Shown: positions 10,908-22,195, counted from the first letter of the stretch. The stretch: DNA of 64,000 nucleotides from Phocoena phocoena (GCF_963924675.1 NC_089230.1:69429443-69493442); one strand, 5' to 3'. Made by a program: numbers and translations. Notes: generated from the sequence alone by a model not told the origin.

Positions 10908-11145
10908 GCCCTAAAACAGGACCCAGAAAACTCTTTCTGTAAAGGACAGCTAGTAAATATCTTAACCTTTGCAGGCCTGAACAGTCAGTCCCTGTTGCAA
11001 CTACTCGTTTGCTGTTGTAGTAGGAAAACAGTCACAGACAATACCTAAACAATGTGCTTGCCTGTGTCCAGTAAACCTTGATTTAAAATAGGTGGTGGAC
11101 AGGATTTGACCCACAGGCTGTAGTTTGCCCAACCCCTGCACTTCA
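10908..11145 (+). mobile_element. hAT-type nonautonomous DNA transposon
   Basis: The series 'ctctttctgtaaaggacagc', 'tagtaaatatcttaaccttt', 'ttgctgttgtagtaggaaaa', 'acagacaatacctaaacaat' and 'ctgtagtttgcccaacccct' follows a well-known mammalian MER1-group element from end to end. It has no coding capacity. Confidence 0.7.
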
Positions 11146-11149
11146 GACT

Positions 11150-11310
11150 GTTTTGCTTCTAGCCAAGTGACGAGAGAGCACAGGAGACCGTGCTAGAGGT
11201 TTTTATGGACCAGGCCCAGAAGAGGCAGACATTCGTCGGTCTGCATGGCATTGGCCAAACCTCAATCAAATGACCACATAAAGCAAGAATGGGAAAAGCA
11301 GCCTCACTGT
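11150..11310. mobile_element. Ancient MER-type repeat fragment, family not named
   Basis: 'gaggtttttatggaccaggc' followed by 'gcattggccaaacctcaatc' and 'aatgaccacat' parallels the repeat at 12825-13130, so these are probably two copies of one old family. The name is uncertain. Confidence 0.4.
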
Positions 11311-12540
11311 TTGCCAAGAGATAGAAGAAATGACATTGTTAACACATGGCAATTCTGCCATGGTCCATCCTGCTTGTCACTAAATTTCAATTTTACACTT
11401 CCTCGTATCTAGAGAACACATTTAGCAGACGCCCCCAAACCTCTACACAAGGTGCTTACAAAGCCCATGAAGTCACTGCAGCCAGTTCAAAAGGCAGGCT
11501 CTCCCCTTAAGCTATCAGTTCTATCAGGTGACTTCCTGTAGCCCAGCAGATAGGACATTAATAAAAACAGTGACTTAAGAACTAAATATCAAATTATGTG
11601 TCCACTCCTGCACAAACAGCCTACATACAATGGTGAGGTGGGGACAGGATAATTGTAATAAAATGTCCCATTCAAAATAGGTAAGAATGTAAGATACATA
11701 GCAGTTCTGGGTCAACGAAAAAAGAAAAAAGAAATCCTGCTGGGCAGCCATAGTGAAGGCCCTCAACTCTGGGAGTTGGGGAAGTTCCTTATTTACACAC
11801 TGATTCTGCTCTTGGAAGGTACTCTTTTGTCCATCAGTTTCCATGCCCACAGACACTACCTTCTGAGATTTTTCTCTGTCCATTAATCTGCAAGGCCATA
11901 TCTGAAACAGACATTTGTAGGCTGTGCATCTTTTGCAGCCCACTTCCTGCCCAAGGTTGTTTTAAGGTCTCTAATCAGTCCCAAACTTAGAACAGGTTCA
12001 TGCTTTTTTTGGCAGTAGAATCCCTCAAAAATTTTGTAGGCCAGAAGCCTTTACCAGTCAGTTTTAAGTGCCAATCATCACACCCAAAATTCTTTCTCAG
12101 ACATAGTTCTCAAACCTGTCTTATTTCTTAGCTTCACCCCACGTCTGTCTGTCTGTCTCTCTCTCTCTCAATTTAATGATGATTACATTGAGGCTATCTG
12201 AAATAATACAATTTAGTGTGAAGGTAACACTGGTAATCTGAGTTGTGTTTAACTGAAAACTCTTACTGGTCTTTTTCAATAAATCCCTTTTAATCTTAAA
12301 GCTTACTATTCAGAGTCCAAAAGTAGGTGCCTTTTGCAACCTGTAAGGACCTTAATATGTAGAATTTCTCTATTCCCTTAATTATCTGCTTAAGAACTAG
12401 CCAAATCTTGCATTATCTCTTTATTATACTATTTTTCTCAAAACAGTCAATGACAGCCAATATAATCACAATGACACTCATTGATGCCAGAGCTACAGAG
12501 TCCTAGGCAAATATATGCCTTCCAAGTTGTCACAGGTGAC
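11311..12540. other. Unassigned sequence with a short (TCTG)n/(TC)n run
   Basis: No gene is recognised. A 122-codon minus frame at 11575-11943 lacks domains and contains a phenylalanine run from an A-tract, so it is probably chance. A (tctg)n(tc)n simple repeat lies at 12144-12168. Confidence 0.45.
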
Positions 12541-12656
12541 TTTTTTGGCCGCTCCGTGCAGCTTGTGAGATCTTAGTTCCCCAACCAGGGATGGAACCCG
12601 GGCCCCCAACAGTGGAAGTACCGAGTCCTAACCACTGGACCACCAGGGAAGTCCCC
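12541..12656 (-). mobile_element. CHR-type SINE, short form, antisense
   Basis: The plus strand starts 'ttttttggccgctccgtgca' (reversed tail) and ends 'ggaccaccagggaagtcccc' (reversed head). A 9 bp target-site duplication 'cacaggtga' lies at 12531-12539 and 12656-12664 (the last C shared). This is a complete short CHR SINE. Confidence 0.93.
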
Positions 12657-12824
12657 ACAGGTGATAGTTTTACCAAACATTTTGCCACAGCAAAATAGAG
12701 CCCTTCAGCCTTCTAGGTGACTCTATCTCTTCTTTATTTGCCATCACCTGACCATCAAACCAATGATGCATATTTTAATTTTTTGTATTATGTCAGTAGC
12801 CAACTCTGGTAGCAGTTGCAGTAA

Positions 12825-13130
12825 AAGATAATCTCAGTGGACTCACAGAAGTTTATTTCTCACTCACATGTATTCTAGTCACGTGTTGAACCATCCACCT
12901 TCCCCACAGAGCTTCAAGGACTCAAATTCCTTCTATCTTGTGTCTCCACTCTCACCTGAAACCAGCAAGTCCTGAGCTTCTGGCCAGAGGTGAGGGACAG
13001 AGAAAGATGGCTGGGCTGAGTGCTTTGCAATCAGACTTGAAAAAGCTCACATTCTACCCACATTCCAGAGGCCAGAACTTAGTCACCTACTGTGTACCAG
13101 GAGCTAGAGGAAATGAGCTTTGGTGGACAC
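12825..13130. mobile_element. Ancient MER-type repeat, family not named
   Basis: The block 'agaagtttatttctcactca', then 'acattccagaggccagaact', 'agtcacctac' and 'gtggacacatagcagtctct' is an ordered match to a common mammalian ancient repeat. A 68-codon frame inside it is a by-product. Confidence 0.5.
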
Positions 13131-13264
13131 ATAGCAGTCTCTGATGTAAACAACTCTAATATTGCTCCCATCATATAATTAGAAGAATATAGATCTCGCT
13201 ATTCTAGAAGATAGGCTGGAAGATCTGGCATAATCAGAAATCAACAATTTTAAGCTCAGGACCT

Positions 13265-13440
13265 TGGAATCTTAGAGTTAGCAGGGGGAACTGCAGAGAT
13301 CAGCTAGTCTAACTATTTCACATTATAGATTGATTAAATGATGCTCAGATGGGCATAAGGAATCAGTGGCAGATATAGGACTAGGGCACTGGTCTCCCAC
13401 TCAGGTCAGGGCTATCGTAGAATATGCCTCCCTGCCTTAA
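13265..13440 (+). mobile_element. MIR3-like SINE
   Basis: 'tggaatcttagagttagcag', then 'gagatcagctagtctaacta' and 'atataggactagggcactgg' follow the MIR3-type consensus ('ttagagatcatctagtccaa', 'gggactagaacccagg'). It is old and diverged. Confidence 0.6.
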
Positions 13441-15009
13441 TTCTTCCTAAATTCATAAACTCACTATAGGCTAATGAACAAAAGCAGGATTTTTAAAACT
13501 TTTTTTACATGTAACTCTTAGTACATATAGGAGATAAAATAACATCTAATTAGAAGACAAATAAAATCCTTTGGTCAGAATTTCAGTGGGAATTAGGTTT
13601 GTTTATGTGGTCCTAAAGGAGACATTTTTTTACTCCAAAGATGAGATAAATTTGGTCTGAATGTTGTTTCTCAGACTTTTTAAAACTGTTTGGACCTAGA
13701 GGATCATTCAGATCAAAGCCAAGAAAAACTACTGTTTTTGTAAAACTAAACAAAAATGAAATAGAGAAGTGTTTGCAAAAACTTCAGGAAGCAGCAGGGG
13801 GTGATAAGTAGGACGTAAGCTTATTGTTGACAGAAACAAGAACCAGTTGTACTCTTCCACTCCCAGCTCTTGTCCTTGGAATAGGTAATTATCCTTTCCA
13901 AGTCTACAAATAACTGTTCCTTCTCTGCCTTGTTTCTGGGGTTGTGATCAGGGCAAAATGAGATTATGTACACAAAAGTGATTTGCAAGTTGAAAATCAA
14001 GATCAGAGAGAACGTTATCATCTTCAAATGATCAGTAATAAATCTTCTACTTTAGTCTTTAAATCTCCATAAAATCTATTATAGTCTGTGTGCTCCTCAG
14101 AGAGCACACATGAACCTAGGTAATTTGCTATATTAATTTTTACTCTATCTGTTTCCATAATTACCGTTTGCTATAAAAATGTACTTAGATTAAATTCTCA
14201 ATGTTTTCTCTACTTATGCAATTACAAGGGCAATATGATCATCAGGGATTAGAAATGCAAAACATACTTTTAGAAAGGCATTTACAAAATGCAAAATGTA
14301 GTCAGCTATCATAACTTCATTTTTAAAAATATATAAAGGCTAATTAAAGAGTAATGAACTGATATTGAGAAATATTTAAGAATAAGGTCTTAGTGAAGCA
14401 AATAACAGAACTAAGGAAAGATATATTTGATTACAAATGCCTAAAAGTAAAAGAAGGAGGTAATAACCTGGCAAAAAAGTTCAAACACAATAATGGGTAG
14501 AATCAAGAAACTTAAACTTAAGAAACTTGTTTGATTGGGAAGCCTATGAGGAAAATAATCCCTTTAGAGAATTATTCTACATGCCAGTGTGGATTGGGTT
14601 TCTTGTTTTCAAAGGTTGGTACGAAATCCCCAAGAAAGTATTATAGAGAACTGGCCTTCTCTATCAAAGGGACAAGATACATGGTTTTAAAGGTCTTCAC
14701 TCTGTATTGTAGATTTTACAGCAAAGCATAATTTATTATATTGAAAGATGGGTTCCATCTAGAGCCTGACTCAGAAGAGTTGATTCAGAAGAAACCTAAT
14801 ATTGACAAGTTTCCTAATCATTACCCAGTAAGGCAACCCCCATATGCACCCCCATTCCTACCTCTAATCCAAAAACCCATCCAACCAGAGAAATAGTAGA
14901 TAGCACCAACTCAAAATGATCGTCAAGGCCTATGAAAAAAGGTCTCAACACAATGGGAACACCAGCAGGAAGTCAAGATGAATGGATTGCTCTTTTAAAA
15001 AAAGTGGTA
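13441..15009. other. Unassigned AT-rich sequence
   Basis: There are no supportable repeats or exons. Short frames (66-68 codons) are isolated and without domains. Confidence 0.45.
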
Positions 15010-15229
15010 GGGCTTCCCTGGTGGCGCAGTGGTTGAGAGTCCGCCTGCCGATGCAGGGGACATGGGTTCGTGCCCCGGTCCGGGAAGATCCCACATGCCG
15101 CGGAGCGGCTGGGCCCGTGAGCCATGGCCGCTGAGCCTGCGCGTCTGGAGCCTGTGCTCCACAACGGGAGAGGCCACAACAGTGAGAGGCCCGCATACCA
15201 CAAAAAAAAAAAAAAAAAAAAAAAAAAAA
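15010..15229 (+). mobile_element. CHR-2-type SINE, young copy
   Basis: Full body from 'gggcttccctggtggcgcag' to 'aggcccgcataccac' followed by a pure A tail of 28 bases. The A box (tggcgcagtgg) and B box (gggttcgtgcc) of the Pol III promoter are intact. The target-site duplication 'aaaaaagtggta' is present on both sides. The spurious 60-100-codon frames over it, on both strands, are SINE read-through. Confidence 0.97.
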
Positions 15230-16290
15230 GTGGTAAAGGAACAATTAGTATTATGAATACTTCTTCCTAGTTCCCTGGTCACAGGTAGGCCTCCACTTGT
15301 CCCCTTGTCAGTCTCTATGTGTGCCCATATAAGAGTGAGTCTTTTTGATAATATGACTTGGAACTCTGTACAACATTTTTAGTATGACTAATTACGGCTG
15401 TGGAAGCTAGCGACTAACAAGAGATCCTCATGCTTTTTGCACCTAAAAGATAAAGGAAAGCCAGAGATGAAAATAAACATATGGAGATACAATTCCCTTT
15501 TCATCAGAGATTCAAACCAGATGAAATAGTTCAGCTCAAATTTTGTTCAGGGGACATTCTGACAGTTCCGCTTTCTCCCAATTCAATGATTTCGGGGGAA
15601 AAGTATATACAGGCTCAGTTCTGGTTCAAACCAGTTCACTTCTTAGGAAGAAAACTGAAGCATTTATGATTGAATACAAATGTAATATTTGGATTCAGTT
15701 CAAGATTCAGCAAATTAGTATAGCTCATTCCAGGTTAATGTTTGATACAAGTCTCTGCTTTTCAACTGTTCATTTTATCAGTTATAGCCCGAGGAGAAGA
15801 AAATATATATTAACAATTGCCAGAAGAAAAATAGGGACATACCATTAATGGCTTTAAAGGAGCCAAGAATCTCATCCGATGTTCTGTTGTCACATCATTT
15901 AGAGCACATAAACCCATGTTTTCCAAGAAAACTCTTAGCATAATCCTCAAACAAACATTTGCTCCATCCTTCTTCTCACAAAGCAACCAAAATTTTTTCT
16001 AACTAGTCTTTTCTAGAAAAATGATAAGTTAGAAAAATTTAACTCTTCATTCCTTTTATGAAGTGAGATTATGCATGGTAGCTTTATATACAGTGATACA
16101 TATATAATAATTTGACATATAGATATGCCCACATAGATACATACACATATGAATACATACATAAAGGGTAGCAGAGAAGGAGTTTTAGGTTCACTGAGAG
16201 CAGGAAAAAAGCAAGTGAGCCAACAAAAACAGATTTATCCGACAGGCGGGGGTATCTGAGATTCTTTCCTGGATCAAAACCCACTGCTTA
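15230..16290. other. Unassigned sequence with (ATAC)-rich patch
   Basis: A 101-codon plus frame (15543-15848) overlaps a 62-codon one and shows no domain. An impure (ata/cata) low-complexity patch covers about 16080-16170. Confidence 0.45.
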
Positions 16291-16427
16291 GGGACTTCCC
16301 TGGTGGTCCAGTGGTTAAGACTTCATGCTTCCAATGCAGGGGGTACGGGTTCAATCCCTGGTCGGGGAACTAAGATCCCACATGCCATGCAGCGCGGTCA
16401 GAAAATGAAAAAATTAAAAAAAAAAAA
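16291..16427 (+). mobile_element. CHR-type SINE, short form
   Basis: Runs from 'gggacttccctggtggtcca' through the B box 'acgggttcaatccctgg' to 'gcagcgcggtcag' and an A tail. A duplication of about 12-14 bp ('ccactgctta' core) flanks it at 16281-16290 and after the tail. Confidence 0.95.
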
Positions 16428-16794
16428 CCACTGCTTATAATGTATTTATTCTGTAAGTACATTTGGTAAGATGATTTACTGAGCTATACATGTGTGATTT
16501 GTTTGCACAGAATTTTCCCTCTTCTATTCAAGACGGTCTATCTCTTCATAACTTGGAGCTCAATGTAGAGATTTACTGAAGAGATAGAGGGGGAGATAGA
16601 AATGGTGAGGGGAAAAAATGGAAAAGCATCATTGTCAATCCATGGAATAGCCCCTGCTCCAAGCAATATCCCAGCAATGCAGCACAGGAGAATAGCACCA
16701 TGGTACAAACCCAACCCACCACCACAGTCCTGCTCCAGGCCCCCATTTAGAAAGAAAGTAGCAGGACACAAAGCTTCAAATACTGCAAATCTGT
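16428..16794. other. Unassigned sequence
   Basis: No recognised element. Overlapping frames on both strands at 16538-16949 (77 and 115 codons) run partly over the LTR that follows and are not genes. Confidence 0.45.
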
Positions 16795-17270
16795 ATCCTT
16801 TTTCTATGGCTGCTATAACAAATTACCATGAACTTGGTGACTTAAAACACAAATTTATTATCTTATGGTTCTGGTGGTCAGAAGTTCAAAATGGGTCTCA
16901 CTTGGGGGAAAAAAATCAAGGAAGGGCTGAATTCCTTTGGAGGCTCTAGAAGAGAACCCATTTCCTTCCCCTTTCCAGCTTCTAAAGGCCACCTTCATTC
17001 GCTGGCTTACGGCCCCTTCCTCCATCTTCAAAGCCAGCAGTATAGCATCTCTGATTCTCTCTCTCTCTGACTTTTGCTTCCTTTGTCACATCTCCTCCAA
17101 CCATGACCCTCCTGCCTCCCTCTTATAAGGACCTTTGTGATTACGTTGGGCCCATCTGGATAATCCAGGCTTGCAAATGAAGGCATTAGGGCTTGTCTCG
17201 ATGAAATGGAGACTCAAGGCCCTCCTCTAATCTCCACACCCTTGTTAGTTTTGGAATTCTTGTGCAACAT
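16795..17270 (+). mobile_element. MLT1-type (ERVL-MaLR) LTR
   Basis: 'tatggctgctataacaaatt', 'ttggtgacttaaaacacaaa', the 'tttattatcttatggttctg' block and the 'cttataaggacctttgtgat' block are ordered as in MLT1 LTRs. The ends are eroded and TG/CA termini are not clear. Confidence 0.75.
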
Positions 17271-17469
17271 GCAAAATGGAAGAAAGCCACAATAACAACT
17301 AAGATGTAGCCTGAGTCAAAATGATGTTGAGATTAAGAAAGAGTAGAAATGTGACATTTCTTGTTTGTACAGTAATCTTTGTGCCTCCAACAGAAAGTTG
17401 TGTTTTTCTTCCCTAACTGCATTCCCTCTGAGTTCTCACTACTGAAACTCATCTGCTACAATCACGTTG

Positions 17470-17600
17470 GCAATTAACAAGTATCATATCTACTAAGCAC
17501 TTCTTATCTGCAGAGCACTATACCAGGAACGACAAACAATACAAAAGAATGAGAAAGTAGACATCTCTCCTCAGGAAGTAATATGTATGAAAAGCATAGG
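17470..17600 (-). mobile_element. LINE-2 3' end fragment, antisense
   Basis: 'tactaagcacttcttatctg' followed by 'agagcactataccaggaac' and 'ctcctcagg' matches the reversed L2 3' end in decayed form. Confidence 0.5.
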
Positions 17601-18060
17601 TGAGATCACTTACAGGAAGAAGAAGCTAGCACGACCATGTAGCATGCTAAAGTATATTTTGCAAGTAGTAATTGTTCTGGGACACTCAGATCCTTCCTAC
17701 ATTTTATCCTTACTGAACTGATAAAAATCTATTTGGGTTTGAGAGGGAGTCTATTGAAAAACCATATAAACCAGATAAACTAAGAGTAAGAACAGAAGCA
17801 AATAAACATCACAAACTTCTGCCAGGAAATGAACTGACCAGCAAGACTACGGGTGAAGCTGGGCAAAGGAATCTGGAAGACGGGGTTGTTTCGAAACCAC
17901 TCTCTCTCCAGACTCTGTGCCTATCACTGAGGCCAGCAAAGTGTAACCCAGAACTACTCCTTATCCCCATTTTAAGACAGGCTGACTTGAGACACTTTAC
18001 CCAAGAGAGCGGTAAGGGTGAGAATGAGGGGTGAGGATGGGAATGGTGGAGGAAGTGTGG
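17601..18060. other. Unassigned sequence
   Basis: A 140-codon minus frame (17809-18231) crosses this stretch and a MIR. It has no domain and no conserved pattern, so I do not call it a gene. Confidence 0.4.
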
Positions 18061-18061
18061 A

Positions 18062-18345
18062 TAACATAGTGAAAAGAGTGGCTTAATCTGATTTGATTCA
18101 ACACCATGTGTGAATTTAAGCCAGTTACTCAACTTCTCTATGCCTCTGTTCACTCTATGAACACAGGAATAATAACACTGCAAAGAACTTCTTTGAGAAT
18201 TAAATACAATAATATGCCTCCCAACATGCAAGCAAGAGAAGACACATACCTTAATGAGAGTGTCCTGTCTCTACCACCCCACACACACAAAAGCTCCTAG
18301 CTCCAAGCACAGTGTCTCTAAAATAGTAGCTACTTAATACATGTT
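18062..18345 (-). mobile_element. MIR, antisense
   Basis: The reversed MIR core is visible on the plus strand: 'aagccagttactcaacttct', 'ctatgcctctgttcactcta', 'aataataacactgcaaagaa' and 'gagaattaaatacaat'. Confidence 0.65.
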
Positions 18346-18593
18346 AGTTTCCTTTTCCCTTTTTTGCAACCATTATTGATAAGGAAGATTAGAACTAAGA
18401 ACCACTCTCATTTCTGTCACCCTGAGCAAACTTCACAGGATTCGTTGCACAGGTTGTTGACTCTCACAAGTACCCATGCCCTTGAACCCTGTTCCTCATT
18501 CTCACTCTCACCCTCTCCCTCCTAACACACCTCTAGCTCAGGGCTTGTGATCTGACAGGCAGAGTTAGCATTCACAGTAATATCAACAAATGG

Positions 18594-18786
18594 GGCGCAT
18601 TTGTTCCCTGGTGGCGCAGTGGTTGAGAGTCCGCCTGCCGATGCAGGGGACGTGGGTTTGTGCCCCCATCTGGGAAGATCCCACATGCCGCGGAGCGGCT
18701 GGGCCCGTGAGCCATGCTCGCTGAGCCTGCGTGTCCTGAGCCTGTGCTCCGCAACGGGAGAGGCCACAACAGTGAGTGGCCCGCGT

Positions 18787-18824
<38 letters not shown>
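18594..18824 (+). mobile_element. CHR-2-type SINE with altered 5' end
   Basis: The body 'ttccctggtggcgcagtgg' to 'agtggcccgcgtacagc' and a 32-base A tail are typical. The first bases are unusual: 'ggggcgcatttg' replaces the expected 'gggc' start, while the duplication 'atcaacaaa' sits before it (18582) and after the tail (18826). The altered start may be extra bases added at reverse-transcription termination. Confidence 0.93.
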
Positions 18825-18826
<2 letters not shown>

Positions 18827-19059
18827 TCAACAAAAGGGACTGAGGATCTAATTCTGGAACCTGAGCCTCTCGGCCCTCAGAGAGGTCTGCCAGTGACAGC
18901 TAAATATGAAAGCGAGAACTTTTAATATCACCCTTGAAAAGACAGGTTCTTTTTCGCTTCTGCCGCAGCTTCAACCTTTATTTTAAAAACACAAATGAAA
19001 TGTTTGGAGATAAGACATATGGAGCCAAACATTTTGTACTTTGCAAGTTTCTACCTATA

Positions 19060-19600
19060 AATGAACTATTTAGTTTAGCAAGACTGTATATCATAGAGGC
19101 TACTTTTAGCCACAAGTACCAAAAATCCAATTCAAAGTTGCTTAAAGTGAAATGTACTGGCTACCAGTTCTAAAAGTCTAGACACAAGGTGAGCTTCAGG
19201 GCTTACTTTATCCAGGGTCCTCTCCTCTTTTTTCGCTGCTGTTCTCTGAGATTTGCCCTCCTCTAATCATCCTTGGTCCTTACACTTCTAGTTCTCGCAT
19301 CCATGCACAACAACTTTGGAGAAAAAGGAGCCACTTCCCGTAACTTTCCCAGGAGTATCAGAAACCCCAGAAAATCCATAGATTTCCCAGGGTTCCACAG
19401 AAACCCCAGAAAATCTCTCCTCTCATTCCACTGCCTTGAACTGGGTCACATGACAATCCCTGAACCAATCACAGGCAAAGGACGTGAGACTACTGTTAGA
19501 CCAATCAGGTCAATGACTAGAGCTAGAGGCTGCCGCACGTTCCCTGAGACACAGGGACAAAAAATGGTGTTCTGTAATGATGGAGGGGGGAGTGGATCCT
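19060..19600. mobile_element. Ancient MER-type repeat with internal tandem duplication
   Basis: 'gttgcttaaagtgaaatgta', 'gagcttcagggcttacttta' and the 'gggtcacatgacaatccctg' / 'aaccaatcacaggcaaagga' blocks match a common ancient repeat, probably the reverse partner of 7225-7630. At 19343-19416 a ~37 bp unit ending 'cagaaaccccagaaaatc' occurs twice in tandem. The family name is uncertain. Confidence 0.5.
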
Positions 19601-19864
19601 TGTAAGCATCCAGTAGTGAACACTCCAGCTTTTATTTTACACAAACACATCTCATTCCACTTGAATGAGAGTATATAAACTGGATTTACATTAACAGAGT
19701 TTAACAACAGAGAGAAGTTGATGAGTTCTTTTAGCAGAAATAACAAATACCCAAATGGCTGATATCCTCCAATAATGTCCAACGTAGAATATCATACACT
19801 TCTTCAACTGTTCCATTGTTTAAAACATGCCTGGAACTCCTCTTTTGGAAATTTCATCTTTTGT

Positions 19865-20140
19865 TCTCTGAACTTTATTCCTAGGTGAGCCCACCAATTC
19901 CCATGGGGTTAAATATCATCTGTATACTGCTGACTCGCAAATTTCTATCTCAAATTCACTTCTGAGCTCTAGATTTGTATTTAATTTGCCTACGTGGCAG
20001 GCACCTGCTTTCAGGCATCTCAAACCTAACACATTCCAATAAAAGCACAGTATTCCCCATGGCAGACTTCCCCATCTCAGGAAATAGCCTTGGCATCTAG
20101 CCCATTATTTAAGACAGAAACCTAGGACCATTCTTCCTTA
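19865..20140 (+). mobile_element. LINE-2 ORF2 3' segment
   Basis: 'taaatatcatctgtatactg', 'aaatttctatctcaaattca' and 'ggcatctcaaacctaacaca' follow the L2 ORF2 region downstream of the reverse transcriptase. Several stops and frameshifts are present. Confidence 0.65.
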
Positions 20141-20142
20141 TG

Positions 20143-20215
20143 GGTGTGTGTGTGTGTGTGTGTATTCATATGTGTGTATGTATGTACTCACATACACACA
20201 CATACATGCACATGT
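20143..20215. repeat. (GT)n followed by (CATA/CA)n, imperfect hairpin
   Basis: About ten GT units are followed by 'tgtgtgtatgtatgt' and then by 'catacacacacatacatg', which is roughly its reverse complement. The two arms could fold on each other. A length-variable microsatellite. Confidence 0.85.
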
Positions 20216-20229
20216 GCTAGAAGAGGTCA

Positions 20230-20430
20230 TTTTCCAGAATATTGGCATTGAAGGGGATCTTGACAATCATCTGTTCTAGTACTAGCCCTTCCCAATTTTC
20301 CAGAAGAATAAGACTCTAGAAGGAGGAATGATTTGTCCACAGTCAGATGGCCAGTTTTCAGCTGAATTGTGACCAGAACCCAAGTTTTAGAACCTGGCCC
20401 CAAATCTAAAAACCTTTTTCTTAATCATCA
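20230..20430 (+). mobile_element. MIR3-like SINE
   Basis: 'ttgaaggggatcttgacaat', 'catctgttctagtactagcc', 'gatttgtccacagtcagatg' and 'gaccagaacccaag' follow the MIR3 order. It is diverged. Confidence 0.55.
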
Positions 20431-21511
20431 GTTGGACTCTCAAGGTGATTTCAAACTTCTTATCATTACCAACCTTTTATTCTATGGGTTTTTCTAGCTC
20501 TTTCAAGGCAACTTTTGCTATCCTTATAATTATGTAACCTACAGAAACAATTCCAAAAGTTTAGACAAGCTTGCAAGTCTACCTGAAGGAAAGGAACACC
20601 AGTAAAGTAAAAGTGCTGTGTTCCCTCTAAGTCTCAAGCAGGCTTCAGATACTGCTTAATCCGTTCTACTGCTTTCATTCACAGGCGCAGAACCTGTAGA
20701 TACTTTAGCCATGAGGGATCAGCTCTGCAATTCTGAGTGCAGGCTGCTAGAAAGGTCTCGTGGCACATTACAGGGAGTTCACATCGGAGGAATGATGACT
20801 CACTAATTTAAAGCACTGCCATTAAATTTAACAGGGTCAGTTTTTTCTGGCTAGAGAGAAAAGAAAGGCTGATATTTACTTAAATGGACTCTTAGATAAA
20901 ATTGCCAGAGAGCGGACTTAACAGTCTGTGCTTGTTGCAGGCTCAGAAATCACAAACCTAGAACTGATCAGGGTAGAGCCAACCTCATCTGTTAAGTCAA
21001 GAGGAGCTCGTAGCTGGAGAGTCAGCACAGAAGACTGTGGTGGAGAGGAGAGCCTTCTGATCTCTCGGATATGCTGACTGCTGGGCTGACTCCCTGAAGC
21101 AGAAATGTAAGGCTTCCTGTTCCCTGCCTCTAATTAAAGGCGTCTCAGAGCAGGGCTGTCTCTAGGTTCTGCTTTTGCGCTCCTGAACTTCTCAATTATT
21201 CTGCATGGTGAGCCTGTCCCGCTTGTGTGGGGCTCCCTGGCTTTCCCTGAGCTCGCAGAGAAAGCTCACAGGATCCTGCCTCAGCTGCAAAGTTCTGTGG
21301 CTCCTGCTACCTCTGGTTTAGGCCCTAGATCAAGGGTAAAATGGCAAGTCCAGCCACTATGAGCAGGCAGACATCTAACCTCAGTTATTCATTCTGTGAG
21401 CGCACAAATCACAAGACTTGCTTCTCCAACTAGCTTCTGCCCTGTCTTTCTGACCCACTGGCTGGCTTATTTAAGAAGAACTAACATTTGTTTATATTTG
21501 CTTTTATAATC
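20431..21511. other. Unassigned, mostly unique sequence
   Basis: No exon or repeat is supported. An AP-1-like word (atgactcac, near 20800) occurs in an otherwise unique patch. 21000-21310 is richer in GC than the flanks. Confidence 0.4.
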
Positions 21512-21658
21512 CAAGAAAAATATTGCTGCGATTTACATCAAAGAGTGTTCTGCCTATGTTTTCCTCTAGGAGTTTATAGTGTCCTGTTTTACATTTAGGT
21601 CTTTAATCCATTTTGAGTTTATTTTTGTGTATGGTGTTAGAGAGTGTTCTAATGTTTG
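21512..21658 (-). mobile_element. Inverted 5' part of a twin-primed LINE-1 (ORF2)
   Basis: The plus strand reads reversed L1 ORF2 ('gagtgttctgcctatgtttt', 'tttaatccattttgagttta'). It abuts a sense L1 3' end at 21659. The head-to-head arrangement is the classic product of twin priming. Confidence 0.8.
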
Positions 21659-22007
21659 CCATTTGCAGCAACACGGGTAGACTTGGAGGGCATTATGCTA
21701 AGTGAAATGAGTCAGACAGAGAAAGACAAATACTCTATGGTATCACCTATACGTGGAATCTAAAAAATACAACACACTAGTGAGTAATACAAAAAAGAAA
21801 CAGGCTCACAGATATAGAGAACAAACTAGTGGTTACCAGTGGGGAGGGGAGGAGGGGTGATACAGGGGTGGGGGAATAGGAGGTATAAACTCTTGGGTAT
21901 AAGATAGGTTCAAGGATGTATTGTACAACACGGGGACTATAACCGATATTTTTTAATAAATATAATTGGAAAGTAATCTTTAAAAATTGTATATTAAAAA
22001 AGGAACT
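21659..22007 (+). mobile_element. LINE-1 3' part of the twin-primed insertion
   Basis: 'atttgcagcaacacgggtag', 'attatgctaagtgaaatgag', 'actagtggttaccagtgggg' and 'aggatgtattgtacaacacg' are the end of ORF2 and the 3' UTR, ending in an A-rich tail. Confidence 0.85.
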
Positions 22008-22195
22008 AACATTTACTGTATGTTCCATGTGCAAGATTTAATTTGCTAAGTCTTCACAATAAGACTTCGTGGGTGTTGTTATTAACCTTATTAGGTAGAT
22101 AAGGAAACCCAGGACTCAGGCACATTGAGTGACTTGGCCAGCACTGGATTCAGTCCCAGCTCAGAAACTTATATTCACAGCATTGTAATTTACAC
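22008..22195 (+). mobile_element. MIR
   Basis: 'aacatttactgtatgttcca', 'cttattaggtagataaggaa', 'ttgagtgacttggccagcac' and 'tggattcagtcccagctcag' give the MIR order. Confidence 0.7.

Noticed and set aside
11575..11943. 122-codon minus-strand open frame
   Set aside because: Cys/Phe-rich composition partly from an A-tract and no family resemblance. I could not tie it to a retroviral or host protein.
15020..15085. tRNA-gene-like A and B boxes
   Set aside because: They belong to tRNA-derived SINEs; no cloverleaf with anticodon arm and acceptor stem is present. The same holds at every CHR SINE.
15010..15282. Overlapping frames of 75-99 codons on both strands at 15.0 kb, and the similar sets at 18.6, 30.6, 32.5 and 45.4 kb
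   Set aside because: All are translations of the same CHR-2 SINE body (recurring 'GHGSRAQPLRGMWDLPG'-like strings) read into poly-A/T tails. They are repeat sequence, not genes.
17809..18231. 140-codon minus-strand open frame
   Set aside because: No domain, no conserved pattern, and about a third of it lies in an antisense MIR. Chance frame.
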